Positions 11,325-23,172 of a stretch of 64,000 nucleotides of DNA are shown here, piece by piece (positions within the stretch are counted from its first letter, which is position 1; each line of letters opens with the position of its first letter). A program made the translations under genes and the position numbers. Source of the DNA: Icerya purchasi (taxonomy: Eukaryota > Arthropoda > Insecta > Hemiptera > Monophlebidae). The notes below the pieces were generated by a model. The model saw only the letters and a list, made by a program, of their open reading frames with translations. It was not told the origin of the DNA and did not search any database. The stretch covers positions 173,257,863 to 173,321,862 of the forward strand of contig CM077116.1 in NCBI GenBank assembly GCA_039619475.1, written 5' to 3'.

Positions 11325-12706
11325 GCAATCGTCCTTCTGTCGATGAGTTGACTAGGGTGTTTAACAGAATTTACTCCGCAGGATCAATCCCTAGAGATTG
11401 GTTAAGATTAACCTTTATCGCTATTCCAAAAAGGATAAAATCTTCTAAATACGACGATTACTGCATCATGATAAGCTTATTGTCACGTGCGCTGTAGATA
11501 TTTCTAAGAATTATACACACCAGAATACATAAACGATGTGAAGAGCATATAGGCAAAACGCGATTTGGATTTAAAGATGGTATGGGTACTCGGGAGGAGG
11601 TCTTATTTGCAGTCCGCACACTGGTGCAACCTTGCCGAGACATGAACAAAGACATTTACGCGTGCGCTATTGATTATCAGAAGGCTTTCGATCACGTAAA
11701 CCATGAAAAACTTATCGATATACTGAAGAGAATTCCTAGAGATGATTTACAGATTATAAGCCAACTGTATTGGGGACAAACAGTTGAAGTAAGAGTTGAA
11801 GGAGTCGAATTTGAAAGCATTGATATTAGAAGAGGAGTTCGCCAGCAGTGCGTGCTCCCCCCCCATATTTTTCAATTTATACACAGAAGTAATCTTTAAC
11901 GAAGCCTTCGAAAAGGACGATGGAAAAATCACACGATTAATAACATACGGGGTACGTAGACGGTAGCTTCATTATAGCGGATAGTCAGAAGGAACTACGG
12001 GAAATGGTAGATAAACTTGCTGACCACAGTGAAGCGTTCAGGCTTTCGATTAATAAATATAAAATAAAAGTGATAGTGTTTTCCATGAGAACAAGGAATT
12101 GCTCGATATGGATAAACGAAACAGAGCTAGAGCAGGTTTCAACTATCAAATACTTAGGCACCATCCTTGAACGCAGTTGCACGTGGAAAACTGAAATACG
12201 ATCGAAAATAGGGCAGGCAAGATCAATTATTACTAAAATGAGGAACGTGCTTACCAGGACAGAACTCAAGCTGGATTTATGGTGAAGAATTGCAAGATGC
12301 TACGTCTTTTCGGTTCTATTATATAGCTGCGAAAGTTGGACGCTAAATGCTAGCCTTGAAAAGCGCATTGAAGCTTTTGAGATGTATAGGAGGATACAAA
12401 AAATTCCTCAGGCGCAACAAGTCAGCAACGAAGAAGTTCTAAACGGAGTGGGGAAACGTCCAGAATTATTAAACTGCATCAAAGGAAGGAAGTTACGATA
12501 CTTCGGTCACATTCTAAGAGGTCCTAAGTACGACCTGTTGCGGATTATCATAGAAGGCAAAATTGCTGGCAAGAGATCAGTGAGTCGTCCGCAAAATTCA
12601 TGGATGGAAGATCTACAACGCTGGTTTGACTGACTGACCATACAATTGCTTTGGGTAGCTGTTTCGTAAGAAGTCCCAGGTAGATCGCTAACCTTCGCAA
12701 CTGTGA
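11325..12706 (+). pseudogene. RTE-like reverse transcriptase, multiply broken
   Basis: Plus strand. Ordered RT blocks: PSVDELTRVFNRIYSAGSIP; FIAIPK; then after a stop RIIHTRIHKRCEE; GFKDGMGTREEVLFAVRTL; the A block YACAIDYQKAFDHVNHEKL; IDIRRGVRQQCVLPP (GVRQGCVLSP). The catalytic YADD box reads YVDG at 11953-11964, so the second Asp is lost. The thumb (STIKYLGTILERSCTW) and the typical RTE tail (KLRYFGHILRG..YDLLRIIIEGKI.GKRSVSRPQNSWMEDLQRWF) follow. Frameshifts lie between 11,497 and 11,582, at about 11,900 and at about 12,285. No endonuclease domain. Its 3' end meets LINE-A copy 5 at 12,707. Confidence 0.85.
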
Positions 12707-13395
12707 TTTTTTTTTTTTTTTTTGGGTTCGTCTACAAGCAAATTGGCCCAAGAACAAATGAAAAAAGACGCAAGAGACTTTGATCTTTACACGATTAGAG
12801 ATAGCCGACAACAAGGAATCAAGAGCCTGGACAACAGAAGGAGAAGGGAGGGAGAGAATGAACGAAGCATTGTATGGAGTGGGAATGTGTAAAAGCGAGG
12901 AGTAGAAAGCAGCTTGATCGGTTACAAGAGATGAACACCCGAACATTATGTGATCCGGATCACACACAAATTAGATATTGGAGGGGTGCAATGGACAAAA
13001 AGGAGACGACACAAAAGAGTAGCGGAAAAGCGAGGAAGGAAGATTCAAAGCGCAGAGATGTTGGAGCGAAGCATGGAAGAAAAGTCAAGAAACCAGGGGA
13101 AACGAGGAAGGGAAGGCTGAATAGACAAGAAAAAGGAATCCGGGTTGGAGAAAGAGGAGACATAAAAGTCAAACTATAGATTGGAATGAGCAACTGTAGA
13201 CAGAAGGGTAATATTGGAAGAAGAGAAAACAGGAAGAAACCTACCGGAAGAGGAAGATAACCGAGCGAATGAGTCAACTAACTCATTACCCTCAATGCCG
13301 GCATGACCCGGTATCCAAAAGAAGTCCGTTTGGATTAAGTGTGAAAGGAAAAAATCATGAACGCGTCGATACATCCGCCTGAGCAGCAATATATA
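12707..13395 (-). mobile_element. LINE-A copy 5: RNase H tail and zinc-knuckle
   Basis: Minus strand. The poly(A) tail is the T-run 12707-12723. Reading leftward from 13,389: HLIQTDFFWIPGHAGIEGNE, then LVDSFARL, the C-terminal RNase H motif with its Asp, then after frame breaks CDPDHIMFGCSSLVTDQAAF and PTPYNASFILSL. The 3' end carries the family hairpin (TTGGG 12722-12726, CCCAA 12747-12751). It is 5'-truncated inside RNase H. It was inserted at the very 3' end of the RTE-like copy. Confidence 0.75.
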
Positions 13396-13399
13396 TTGC

Positions 13400-13908
13400 C
13401 CCTTGCCTAGTAACAGCCCTCCTCCATCTTACCTATCGAACATAATCTTCAATAATCTCACGTCCTCATGGAAAGCCCATTGGTCCTCGTGTCAGACTTT
13501 CTTAAGGTTAATTAAATCCTCAACCGAACCATGGTGGCCAGAAAAAAGCATTTCCCACAGAGATTTCTGTGCACTTAGCCGCTTGCGCACAGGCCACACA
13601 GCCATGTCGTATAATTTTATTTTGCAAAGACCCCCCCCCATGAATTGTTCTTTCTGTGGCCAAGGTGTTGCTCCCTCAACTTCCCACATACTGTGCGACT
13701 GTCCAGCACTCTAATCCCACCGGTCTCCTTTTATTAATAACAAAACAGTCATCAACATTATTGAAAATTCCCCCAATGCAATTTTATCTGTAACATAGTT
13801 TATCAGAACTAGCGGAATAAGCAGATATCTATAAAAACAAACTGCGTATCTCCGTCAGCAGTTAAACACAGTACATGATGTTGCTTTCACAAAAAAAAAA
13901 AAAAAATG
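13400..13908 (+). mobile_element. LINE-B-related copy: C-terminal zinc-knuckle and poly(A) tail
   Basis: Plus strand. The ORF 13403-13714 encodes LTSSWKAHWSSCQTFLRLIK, STEPWWPEK, LCALSRLRTGHTAMS-type residues and CSFCGQGVAPSTSHILCDC. This is the post-RNase H domain with CCHC knuckle, alignable block by block with the minus-strand copies at 24.5, 32.5 and 43.0 kb. A stop at 13,712 is followed by more decayed C-terminal sequence (IRTSGISRYL) and an A-run at 13891-13906. It is 5'-truncated. The 3' UTR does not obviously form the hairpin seen in the other LINE-B copies, so it may be a separate subfamily. Confidence 0.75.
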
Positions 13909-13984
13909 AATCAAGGAGCGAATGAGGAGCGCCAAAAAGTCTGTCGATAAAAAATTAAAAAACCGGCAGTAAAACGTTGACGCT

Positions 13985-14930
13985 TTAAAATTGATATTTC
14001 ATATTTTTAATGGCCGTCTTATTTTTTATTTGCGCTCCACTAACGTATTTCAATTTTTCTTCCGTGTCATCCTCTAATTCCTCATAAGACACGTGACAAA
14101 CATTAATTCTCGCCGCTTTCGTTTTTGTTCCATTGTGATATTCTTTTAAAGCGCTATTTCCAGATCTCCACATATTTTTTTATTTCTTCAACACGATACC
14201 TATTTTGAAATTCAGTTTATTCAGCGTCTACGATATATACGGAATATTTTTCAGATTTCTTGAATTTACAGAATCTTATTTTCTTTCCCTCGCATGCTAA
14301 ATCCTTACCTCCTTCATTGTCGTTAACGATTTGAGTTATACATTAAACTCTGTTTTTCTTCGTCCTCAATAATTTCCACTGATGAGGATGTTAGCGCTGC
14401 TTTCATATTTGCAGCCTATTTGATCCGTTTTCGTAGCTGAACCTTAGGCGGCTTTTCGAGCAATTCCTTCACTTCACTTTCTTTCATGGCAACAAATTAC
14501 TTATTTCTTACGTCTCTAGATGTTACTTTACTTCTCCGCCGTTTTCAATCCTCGCCTCTTCTATCATTAAATTTATCCTCATCCTTCTTCGCGGCCTTGA
14601 TCCCTGTCTTTCACCTAACTAAATCGTGACATCACTTCAATACGTCTTTCAATCAATTCTTTCTGCTTTCTTCTCGTTTTCGATTCTTTATTGTTATATT
14701 TTCCTGGTGTATGTATCCTGCAGATCATAATTGCATTAGCTACATTGACACCATCCTTCTTTTTCAGGTTTCTCCTTCTAAATCATAAGTTTTCTGTCTT
14801 TTTACTTCTTACTATGAGATCTTTGCTCTCTCCTCGTTGACTGCTGTTCCAGCTTCGCATGTTTCCCGCACTTATAGAACCCCTTTTTTTTCTTCTTCAT
14901 CTTCTACACTTTCCGTAATTTCTGAGCCAT
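13985..14930 (-). other. Decayed coding-like stretch, unassigned
   Basis: The minus strand has several short lysine/glutamate-rich open stretches, for example 13985-14173 (YEELEDDTEEKLKYVSG) and, across breaks, a CGKHAK-like piece near 14,860 and IMICRIHTPGKYNNKESKTR near 14,700. This may be a dead ORF1/gag-like region of an unknown element, but I see no complete motif. It could equally be noncoding. Confidence 0.2.
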
Positions 14931-16485
14931 TGCCCTTCGTTGGTGTTTTAAATATAAAAAAACTAAATTAGAAAAGGATGCTTGTGATTAATTATAAACA
15001 CTGCACAGTGAGCACGGGTATAAAGTATGTACAGTTCTAAAATATATAGATGGATAAAGGTTCTACTTTATTAATGTAAAAAGTATTCCATTGTTACGCA
15101 GAAGAAAGTGATTTGTTTTATAACATTTCGCCATAATCCTTTAGTCTATTTTTTTTTTACAATTTATTTTTGCCAGTTGTAGGAAGAGGCTTCATTTCCT
15201 TAAAATGCCCATTAATTCATTGAATAAGAGTTGGCAATGTTTCTTATCTTTTTCTTTGTTTCAAGATCTAAAAGAAACACTTTTTCACTTAGCGTTGTAA
15301 GATTTTTATACATCTATCGATTGCATAATTATATTTTTTAAATTTAATTTCATCGTTTTGTTATCTTAAAATTGAATATCGGTTAACCATGCAGAATGGC
15401 GTGTATAATATGGTCGTTATAACCGAGATTTATCGTTATCATCTGATACCGAATAAAGTAGTGATAAATTTTTTTGATATCTAAAATTTACTGTTAGCAA
15501 ACAGTCTTGAAATATATTTTACTGTATAAAATTCTTTTCACTGATTAAACAAATAATAATTATTTAACATCATAGTTATTTCGGGGCTTCCTTAATAAAT
15601 TCGAAAGTGCAAACACCGACCTTTTTTTCTCCGCGATGAAAGTACAACGATGAAAAAATATAAGCGTGACATTAATTATAATTTACATTTATACAATACA
15701 AAATTCAAAACAAAAAAAATAAACGATTTTTCGTGACGCAAAGGGAGGTAAGGGCACGTTGTTTTTCGTGCTTTTTTGAATGTTTCGCTAACTTTGAAAG
15801 TTTCGTTAAGGAAATGGCTTACGGTTTCGTTCTCGAAAAATTGCCATCTTTCCAACAATATATCACATGCCCCGAAAAGAAAAAATATTTTTTAAAACTT
15901 TCGACTTTCGGCGTCCCGAGGGCCAGAATATAAAGTTGTAATTCGGCTATATTTTTTCCGTAAAGCAGTCCCCTACTATTATGCATATGTTTGAGATACG
16001 TTTTGGTTTCTCCAAATTTTTTACCCGGGTTATTATTTGCGTGAACTTCCTTTTTTTGCTGTTTTTTTGCCTATATAAGAAGGAGTTTAAATAATTTTTT
16101 AACTGTAATTTCTTGGTTTTATGAAAGAGCTTTTGCGTTCTGTTTTATATTTTGAATTTTACTTTTAAAGAGTTATCTGGTGATGAATTATGAATTTTTT
16201 AAGGGTGACTTTTGGGGTCGTTTTAAATTCCACGTTATATATTCTTGATGTTTTTTTATTTTTTGTCGTCCAGAATAGTCGGTTAGCTTGAAGTTGTAGA
16301 CTGTCATAGATTGAAGTTTAATTGTAATTTATGATCCAATTTTGAAGTTTATAAGTAAGCCGGTACAGTGGAAATAAAAAAAAAAAGAAAGTAAAACCGT
16401 TCGTGTGTTATTGATTTTTATTTGATATTTTTGTCATTTCTGAACCACCTTATTAGGATTCCGTACGTTATATTTGTACGAAATC
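14931..16485. other. No recognisable feature
   Basis: A+T-rich with T-runs and no coding or repeat signal I can name. ORFs at 15676-15858 and 15733-15933 overlap on opposite strands and are probably chance. Confidence 0.4.
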
Positions 16486-16560
16486 CAGTGGGGGATTTAG
16501 CCCCTAGGCTTGTGAGGCCTGGGCTTAGGGCGTCAATATTTGAGGAGCATTAAAATTTAA
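16486..16560 (+). mobile_element. Solitary hAT-like terminus
   Basis: The segment starts CAGTGGGGGATTTAGCCCC and continues TAGGCTTGTGAGGCCTGGGC. The CAGxGGxGGATTTAG start followed by a GC-rich palindrome-like run resembles hAT terminal inverted repeats and the ends of the hAT remnant at 44.3-44.9 kb. No partner end was found, so this is a solo end or deletion product. Confidence 0.4.
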
Positions 16561-16705
16561 ATATTATTAGTGTTGATAATACTTTGTGATTTTGTGTACC
16601 AAAAATAATATACTTTTATCGTAATTAAGGTAAGTATATCATTCGTATGTATGAATTGTTGATTTTGACTTAGAAGGTTGTTATCGAAACTCGCCGATGC
16701 ATATA

Positions 16706-16733
16706 TACATACATGCATACATACACACTAACT

Positions 16734-16763
<30 letters not shown>
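16706..16763. repeat. (CATA)/(CA)n/(TA)n compound microsatellite
   Basis: CATA-type units, then CA repeats, then TA repeats, running directly into the palindromic element that begins at 16,764. Confidence 0.9.
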
Positions 16764-16764
<1 letters not shown>

Positions 16765-17214
16765 TAATTACAACGTAATTCTTAGCCTACCTCCCATTAG
16801 AAAAAATATCACAATTTTATGGAACGAAAAATGTAACGAAAAAATGTCTTAATTTTGTATAATGAAAGTTAAATGTTAGGATAGGATTTTTTTGGTTATT
16901 TTTTTGTGTTGATGCCAGTAAGAATTACGTTGTAAATTTTGATCATTTTACACAATGTATAGAAGAGAAAGAGATAGAAATTTAAGTAAGAGAGGTCAAG
17001 GGGGACCGTGCCCCTTGACCCTTCTTGCTTATATTTCTATCTGTTTCTCTTCTATACTTTGTATAAAATTATCAAAATTTACAACGTAATTCTAAATCGG
17101 TCCATATGAATATAATAACATAATCACAGAAATCCTATAAAATATAACAAACGTTACATAAAATTGGGACATTTTTTCTAATGGAGGGTAGCCTAAGAAT
17201 TACGTTGTAATTAA
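16764..17214. mobile_element. TTAATTACAA-family foldback, copy 2: full-length nested palindrome
   Basis: The element begins TTAATTACAACGTAATTCTT and ends with its reverse complement. The outer arms share CTAATGGAGGGTAGCC-type and TGTCCCAATTTTATGTAACG-type sequence. The inner arms (16,920-17,003 and 17,011-17,092) are near-perfect reverse complements, with CTCTTCTATAC and GGTCAAGGGG/CCCCTTGACC meeting at a 7-nt centre (17,004-17,010). In effect the whole 451 bp is one hairpin. It has no coding capacity. It is the only copy of this family in the window with both arms. Confidence 0.85.
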
Positions 17215-19435
17215 TATATCTATATTATATTTTTCGTAACGCCATTATTAATTTGCAAAAATCTTCCAGAGTTGAATTTTTCGCCTACCCGTCGTTATAA
17301 GCGATAATTTTTTCATCTACCTATCAAAATTTCGGACGGAATAAGCGATTTTTTTATTATAACCAATATCGTTATAATTAATATAGATATAAATGTATGG
17401 TTTTATGTAATTCTGTCCGTGCTTTCGATATTCATCTTTGTAACGAATTTCAAAATGGAATAAATCAAACCTAAACACAGGGGAAGCCGACTAGTAAAAC
17501 GAACTTGAAATGTTTGTTTTTTTTTTCACAGTATTTCTTTAAATTAACCTTACCCTTTCGTAATGGATACCGTTCGGAAACTTGGTGTTAATTTTGCTTC
17601 TGCATTACGTCACGTTTGTACTATAGCCAAGAAACCGTTGAAATTCTGCTTAAGTTCCATTATAATCGGATTATGTGTTCCGTTGAAATAAATTGGTGCG
17701 GACAGTTTAGAAAAAAAAAAAGAAGCGATTTCTTCTTTAATTGTCTGTCATTATTTTTTGTATTCAATTAAAATTAAATTTCGATGTTGGGATATAAAAG
17801 AAGTCGTTTCAAAACGAAAACTTTATCGTTGGAAAAGCAAAATATTTTTCAATAATTCACCTATACGTATATCAGTCATAAAACACGGATCTAACTTAGC
17901 GAAAGATCTGTTAATTTATGTTCTGGGACACTTTTTTGTTCTTTCCTTGTAATGATTATAAAGCTCAAATCTCGGAAGTCATAAATCGGGTGTGAAACGG
18001 AATATTTTGAGTCCAAATGTGTCAAATATTATAAGTGAGAGAAAATCATGTACAATATATGAGGAAAAAAATAAGGATAAATGAAGAAGACTGCGTGAAC
18101 TTTACGGGCAGCGCATCTGATGCGGTACTGCAAATGTAAAGAAAAGTTATTTAAATTATTCTTTAAAGGCTGTTTAAAATAACCGCTTTATACATTAGTG
18201 AGAAAATTTATATCTTTAGTGAACGGTGCGAAGATAAGTAAATCTGTTATTATGGAACGTCGACTTAGATATTTATTGCAACGTAAAAAATAAACGTTCG
18301 TTATATTAAGTATTCATTTTTAACGTATTTCAATTTCTGACAATAATTTTCTTTTCCATTACGATGGTTTTTACCCTTGGTCTGGATTATTATTTTTATC
18401 GCGTTTTAGAAGTACAAATAGAATTTAAAAGTATGTTTATAAATTGAGAAGAATGTATAGTACAAAACAGCAAGGTAGAGAATGGTACGATTAAAGAGTA
18501 GTGGTAAAATCCCACTTTTGGTGCAGTTCGAAATTACACGTGTCACGTTATTTATGTAGAATTTTGCGCTCCTGATTTCTGAAGTGTAATTCTCTTTTTT
18601 CATATCGGCGCACGTTCATCTATTCTCGAAGGTGGACATAAAAGCTATTAAAAAAAAAAAATGTGACTTTTCTACTAAAAAATACGTCTCTTTTGCCTGA
18701 AAATGTAAAAAATCGATGCGAAAATAACAAAAGACAACAATCAGTTTAAGGAGACTAAAGAGTTTGACATTTTCATTATTGTTTTAATGCAAAAAATTCG
18801 AGCGAGATCAAAATTAAACATAATGACAAAAAAAAAAAATAATCAAGGAATACTGAAATATACCTGATGTATTTGTATTTGGACGGTGAGTAGAAAAACG
18901 TAAGTTTGACGTATTTATTATTCATCCGTGTAAAGCTTTTCACAGTCGTGATTTATATAACATAGATACTAATCTTTCATGCGAGTTGCATGTGATTCGC
19001 AATGCTCATTTTGTAACTGATCTTTCGGGATCTAATTAATCACTAAAAACATGCGTGTAGTGCGTTATTATCATTATTGCATGATTTTGACACAACGCTT
19101 GGTTGGATAAATATCCGCATATCAGAATGCAGCTAAAGGGTGGTCTAAAAGAAGAAGACGCAAACAATACAGCTTTTTCGGCTTATCGAAAACAAATGCT
19201 AAACTCGACATAAACAATGTATACGTAAAAGTAAATAAGAATGGACTTACGATGAAAATATCGAAAATTATTAGGATTAACCGTCGTCTAAATCATTTAG
19301 TAATGCGATTGGCGTTTTTTGCATATTACACACCACGCATCAAGTCTTTCATTGCATTTAATCTAGTTTTTTTTGTTGTTTTTTTTTTTTTCGGTGGGAG
19401 GGTCCCATTAACATAACTGATTGTCTAATACGTCT
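17215..19435. other. No recognisable gene
   Basis: About 2.2 kb of A+T-rich sequence. A-runs near 17,710, 18,650 and 18,830, and a T-run at 19,370-19,393. Short ORFs (17758-17952, 18406-18603) have no motifs. Confidence 0.4.
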
Positions 19436-19953
19436 TCAGAGCAAAATTTAATCGCTACTCGTTTTTCGAGATTCGCTTTTACTTTCAAGTTAACAACACA
19501 GAAGAAAATAGCCCCCTAGATGATGTCAATACCTTTCTCGATTTTATTAATTGTTCTCGAAAAACATTGAACAAGCAAGTAACAGACTACCAAAACATGT
19601 TCTAAAAAACGTCATGGCTAATTTATTACGAATTATTACGGGAAATGCTAATGACCTGAAATATCGAATCTGGGAACTGGGAACTATTTTAATTAATAGT
19701 TATTAACATCTAAATTCAGACTCACAACTCGTGACTATATTAAAATTCTTGAATATGATTTTTATTGTTCTCCATACTCAACTGCAGATTCGCATGCTGG
19801 GGTTCTAGTAATATTAATCCAACCGCGAATGTTAGGCATAACATGGAGCAGAAATTCTGTCCAGACTAAATGCAAATGATAGTTCTGGCAGTGACACATA
19901 ACCGGAACTGAAATTAATGCATCTTCCGCCGTCAAACAGCGTCGCAAGAGACT

Positions 19954-20577
19954 ATGAAAATTGGACATTACGAACGTATTTTAAAGCATCTTAGGAAAAA
20001 AAGATTTATTTCAGACGACGATTTTAACGCCAAAAGCATAAATCACAGATTATTCGTATATAGAAGGCAAAAAAAGTTCCCCGAAACTATCAACAAGATT
20101 TGTATTAATATCCGGAAACAGGCCTCTTTTGGGAAATCAACATCCGTCATTTGTACCATAAGAAGGTTTAACGCTCAAGACCATTTTATCCAAACCTACA
20201 ATGAGGCTATTGTAGCAAAACCTTATATTAAATATTTGGGATTGTACTTGGATTCAAAACTTACTTGGGCTAAGCACATTCAAACATTATATAATAACTG
20301 CGCTATGATCATAAATTCCTTTAAGTCTGTATGTAATATAACTTGGGGTGGTGACCCGATAATTTTGAGTTTACTCTACAAATCCTTAATTAGCTCAAAG
20401 CTGGATTATGGATTCATTTTTTATGGGCCGGCTTCTAGAACTAATGTAAATAAACTGGAGAAACTTCAAAACTTGATTATGAGGCTTATAAAACTGGTAA
20501 TGTCCGAACAGCTGCGATACCATGTCTGCATGCGGAAACTCATCTCTCTCCTTTATTTATTAGGAGGGATGTTTTAG
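19954..20577 (+). pseudogene. LINE-F endonuclease tail fused to RT thumb
   Basis: 207 codons without a stop. Residues 1-45 or so give ERILKHLRKKRFISDDDFNA, which matches the end of an APE-type endonuclease (the DFNAK motif holds a catalytic Asp and Asn). From about residue 60 KSTSVICTIRRFN and then YIKYLGLYLDSKLTW, LYKSLISSKLDYGF and NKLEKLQNLIMRLI are the RT thumb/connection. The RT fingers-palm, including the FADD box, are absent between them. The fusion is in frame, but the product could not have polymerase activity. Confidence 0.7.
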
Positions 20578-20874
20578 CGGATAGGTTTCTAGTGAAATTA
20601 TGCAATCGACAATTTTTCTATTTACCGTCAGTTATTTTTAGAGTTAATACTGAGTGGAGATTTGCTGATTCCAAAAAGCCTTTACTGTCAAGTAGAATAG
20701 CTGTATATTATAAGCATAGTCCAGCGATCGTTTTACTTTACATTTCATTATGATATCAATTTTTTACAGCTGGATATTGATACGAGCTTGTTTAAATATC
20801 TGAAAGACCAAAATCTTCCGTCCCATATCATTGATTTGCGATTTAATTATCCAATCAATAACCATTATAACGAT

Positions 20875-21660
20875 TGTGTTATAATTTTTACTGACGGTTC
20901 TAAAATCGAAGATCGTGGTAGTGCAGTGGGTGCAGCCTTTTTTTTCAAAGAAATAACATAACAGCAGTTTAAGCTGCCGCCTGAGGCGACGGTTTATAAT
21001 GCTGAATTATTGGCTATTGATAAGGCTTTGGAGTTTTTAACAATCTCACTTAATGTTGACAAAAGATACACCTAATTATCACTGACAGCCTAAGTTCACT
21101 ATCAGAGATAAAATGTGATACACTTAACTATAAATTACACCCGCTGGTATATGGAATAAGAAATAAGTGCCTTAAGATAATTAATAGAGGAATGAATTTG
21201 AAATTTTGTTGGGTTCCAAGTCATTGTGGTATAGAGGAAAATGATAATGTCGGTCTGTTTGCCAAGGAAGCTGCTTCTGGAGGCGTTTCATGTCCTTTCA
21301 TCCCTTCTACTGATTTATTTCGAAAAATTAAAAGAGACAATCGACAAAACTGGATAAATATAAAGAACAACTCAAGTTTAGGTAGGTTCTATAATACAGT
21401 TCAACCAACTATCTCGTCGAGACCATGGTATTATTATGTGCCGTTAACCATCCCTGAAAGGCTTATTAGAAAATTTGTTACCTTGACCTGTCGTCTTCGT
21501 ATGGGACATACACGAATTTCACAGAATTTTCGAGGACAAACATCAAATTTGATTTGCAGCGATCGCGAGATGATTAGTTACTCGGAGGGCATCGATCATC
21601 TGTTATTTTCTTGGAAATTATTTGACAGACGCAGAGATAATATTATTTTCAGGCATTTAA
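20875..21660 (+). pseudogene. LINE-F RNase H and C-terminal domain
   Basis: The first motif (IIFTDGSKIEDRGSAVGAA) is at about 20,880-20,935, the second (YNAELLAIDKALEF) at about 20,996-21,040, the third (IITDSLSSLSEI) near 21,078-21,113, and the fourth block (FCWVPSHCGIEENDNVGLFA) at 21,204-21,260. Frames change between them. The downstream domain continues to about 21,660 with FVTLTCRLRMGHTRIS. The zinc-knuckle is damaged (LICSDREM...IDHLLFSWKLF), with the last Cys replaced. Confidence 0.8.
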
Positions 21661-22413
21661 TTCCTTGTTGGTTTTTCCTCCTTATAACATGCAATATTTG
21701 CTTTTGTTGTAGGGACCAGACTTTGATTGCCTTATTTTAGTGTGGTTTAGATGGCAGTTGTTTTTAGAGTTATTTATTTTCTATTTCGTCTATGTGTACA
21801 CTTTTATACTATTTTATTTTATCTATTTATTCATTTTTATTTTATTTCATTTTATTTATTTATTTATATTTTCCCTGTATTTTATTTATATATTTGAAAT
21901 AAGAAGGTTGGTTTCTGTTTAAAGAATATTTGTGTTAAAAGTGGCCAAATGGTTTAGATGCCGGGCCAAAAAAAAAATATTCTGTCAGCTGGGATTTATT
22001 TTATGAAAAAATCGACACTTGTAGACTTAAGGATACCGTTTAAAATTGTACTTAATCGTCTTTGTAGGATGATAGCAGATATCAAAAGTTGTTTGTGGCG
22101 TGTATTTTGAAGGATTAAGTTCTTTTGTCAGACAAAAATTTCTCAGTTTGAAAAACTACACACGTGGGATAAAACGTTCGTTTAACCGTATTCTCTTCTG
22201 ACGTAATATCGAAAAAGCGGAATGGTTCGCTCGACTTCTATTCAAAGTATTTCAACCGTATGAAATTTACCTTTAGCCAGAAATAGTACGTTTTCAAGAT
22301 TAAACACTTCTCTCATTCAGAAATAGCATAAGAAATTAATAAACGCTCGAATTCAAAAAAAAGTTCCAAGCATAGATGAGACTTCTCTGCCGCGGAAAGC
22401 TATTGTCCTGCTT

Positions 22414-22434
22414 GCATATATATATATATATATA
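22414..22434. repeat. Short (TA)n microsatellite
   Basis: About ten TA units in otherwise unassigned sequence between LINE-F and a jockey fragment. Confidence 0.85.
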
Positions 22435-22944
22435 TTCGATGTCAGCAAAATGTTAGAATATATGCCCGCTGTTTTTGGCCGAAATTGTTATATTGAAATA
22501 ACCGGCTAAATCAGCAGAAGAAGCGACGTTATATCGCCCAATACCGTTGCTAACATTAATCCCAAAACTACACGGAAAACAATTATTAGAGCACCTGAAA
22601 CCGTTAATTGATTCACAAGATCGATCATTAATTTGGTTTCAGGGAGCAACATGCAACTATCGATGAAATCTACAGACTTGTACAAATTATTGAAAAAAGT
22701 TAGGAAAAAAAAATATTGTTTAGCTTCCTTCCTTGATGTTGCTTAAGTGTTCGATAGAGGGCGGCGTTAGGGTTTTGTCGTAAAAGTGAGCAACCTCTAG
22801 ATAACCTTTGTCATTTGCTTACATCTTATGTGATGAGCAGACAGTTCCAGGTAGCACACGGAGATGCCAAATCATCAGTCTGCTCGATTCAGACGGGTGC
22901 CCTACAAGGAATTGCACTATTTTCGTGCATAACGCGTAATGATG

Positions 22945-23140
22945 GTAAGACAGAAAAATGAAGAGTATTTTGGTCACCTGATCCGTGTGGCCTAAGGTAC
23001 TCTCCTTACTGCGGAATATTTTATTAGGAACAATAAAACGAGCAGGAGAAACGTGTTAGGCAAAGGAGATGCTTATGGATGTCCGATATTAAAACGTGGT
23101 CAGGAATGAACACGGAGCAGCTAGTCTTCACTATGGCTTC

Positions 23141-23172
<32 letters not shown>

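Larger units (their letters stand above)
19440..21977 (+). mobile_element. LINE-F copy 1: endonuclease remnant, RT thumb, RNase H, 3' tail
   Basis: Plus strand. Endonuclease shreds run from about 19,440 to 20,095, ending in a DFNAK-type motif (SDDDFNAKSIN). The ORF then passes directly into the RT thumb (YIKYLGLYLDSKLTWAKHI), so fingers and palm are deleted. RNase H follows across several frame breaks (20,880-21,290), then the C-terminal domain and an A-rich 3' UTR. The tail is an A-run at 21,968-21,977, preceded by a block shared with 60,453-60,480. An I-like clade is inferred from the EN-RT-RNase H order. Confidence 0.8.

Noticed and set aside
12874..13277. Overlapping plus and minus ORFs (lysine-rich / leucine-rich)
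   Set aside because: They fall within LINE-A copy 5, whose real frame is recognised by RNase H and zinc-knuckle motifs; these are shadows or decayed frames.
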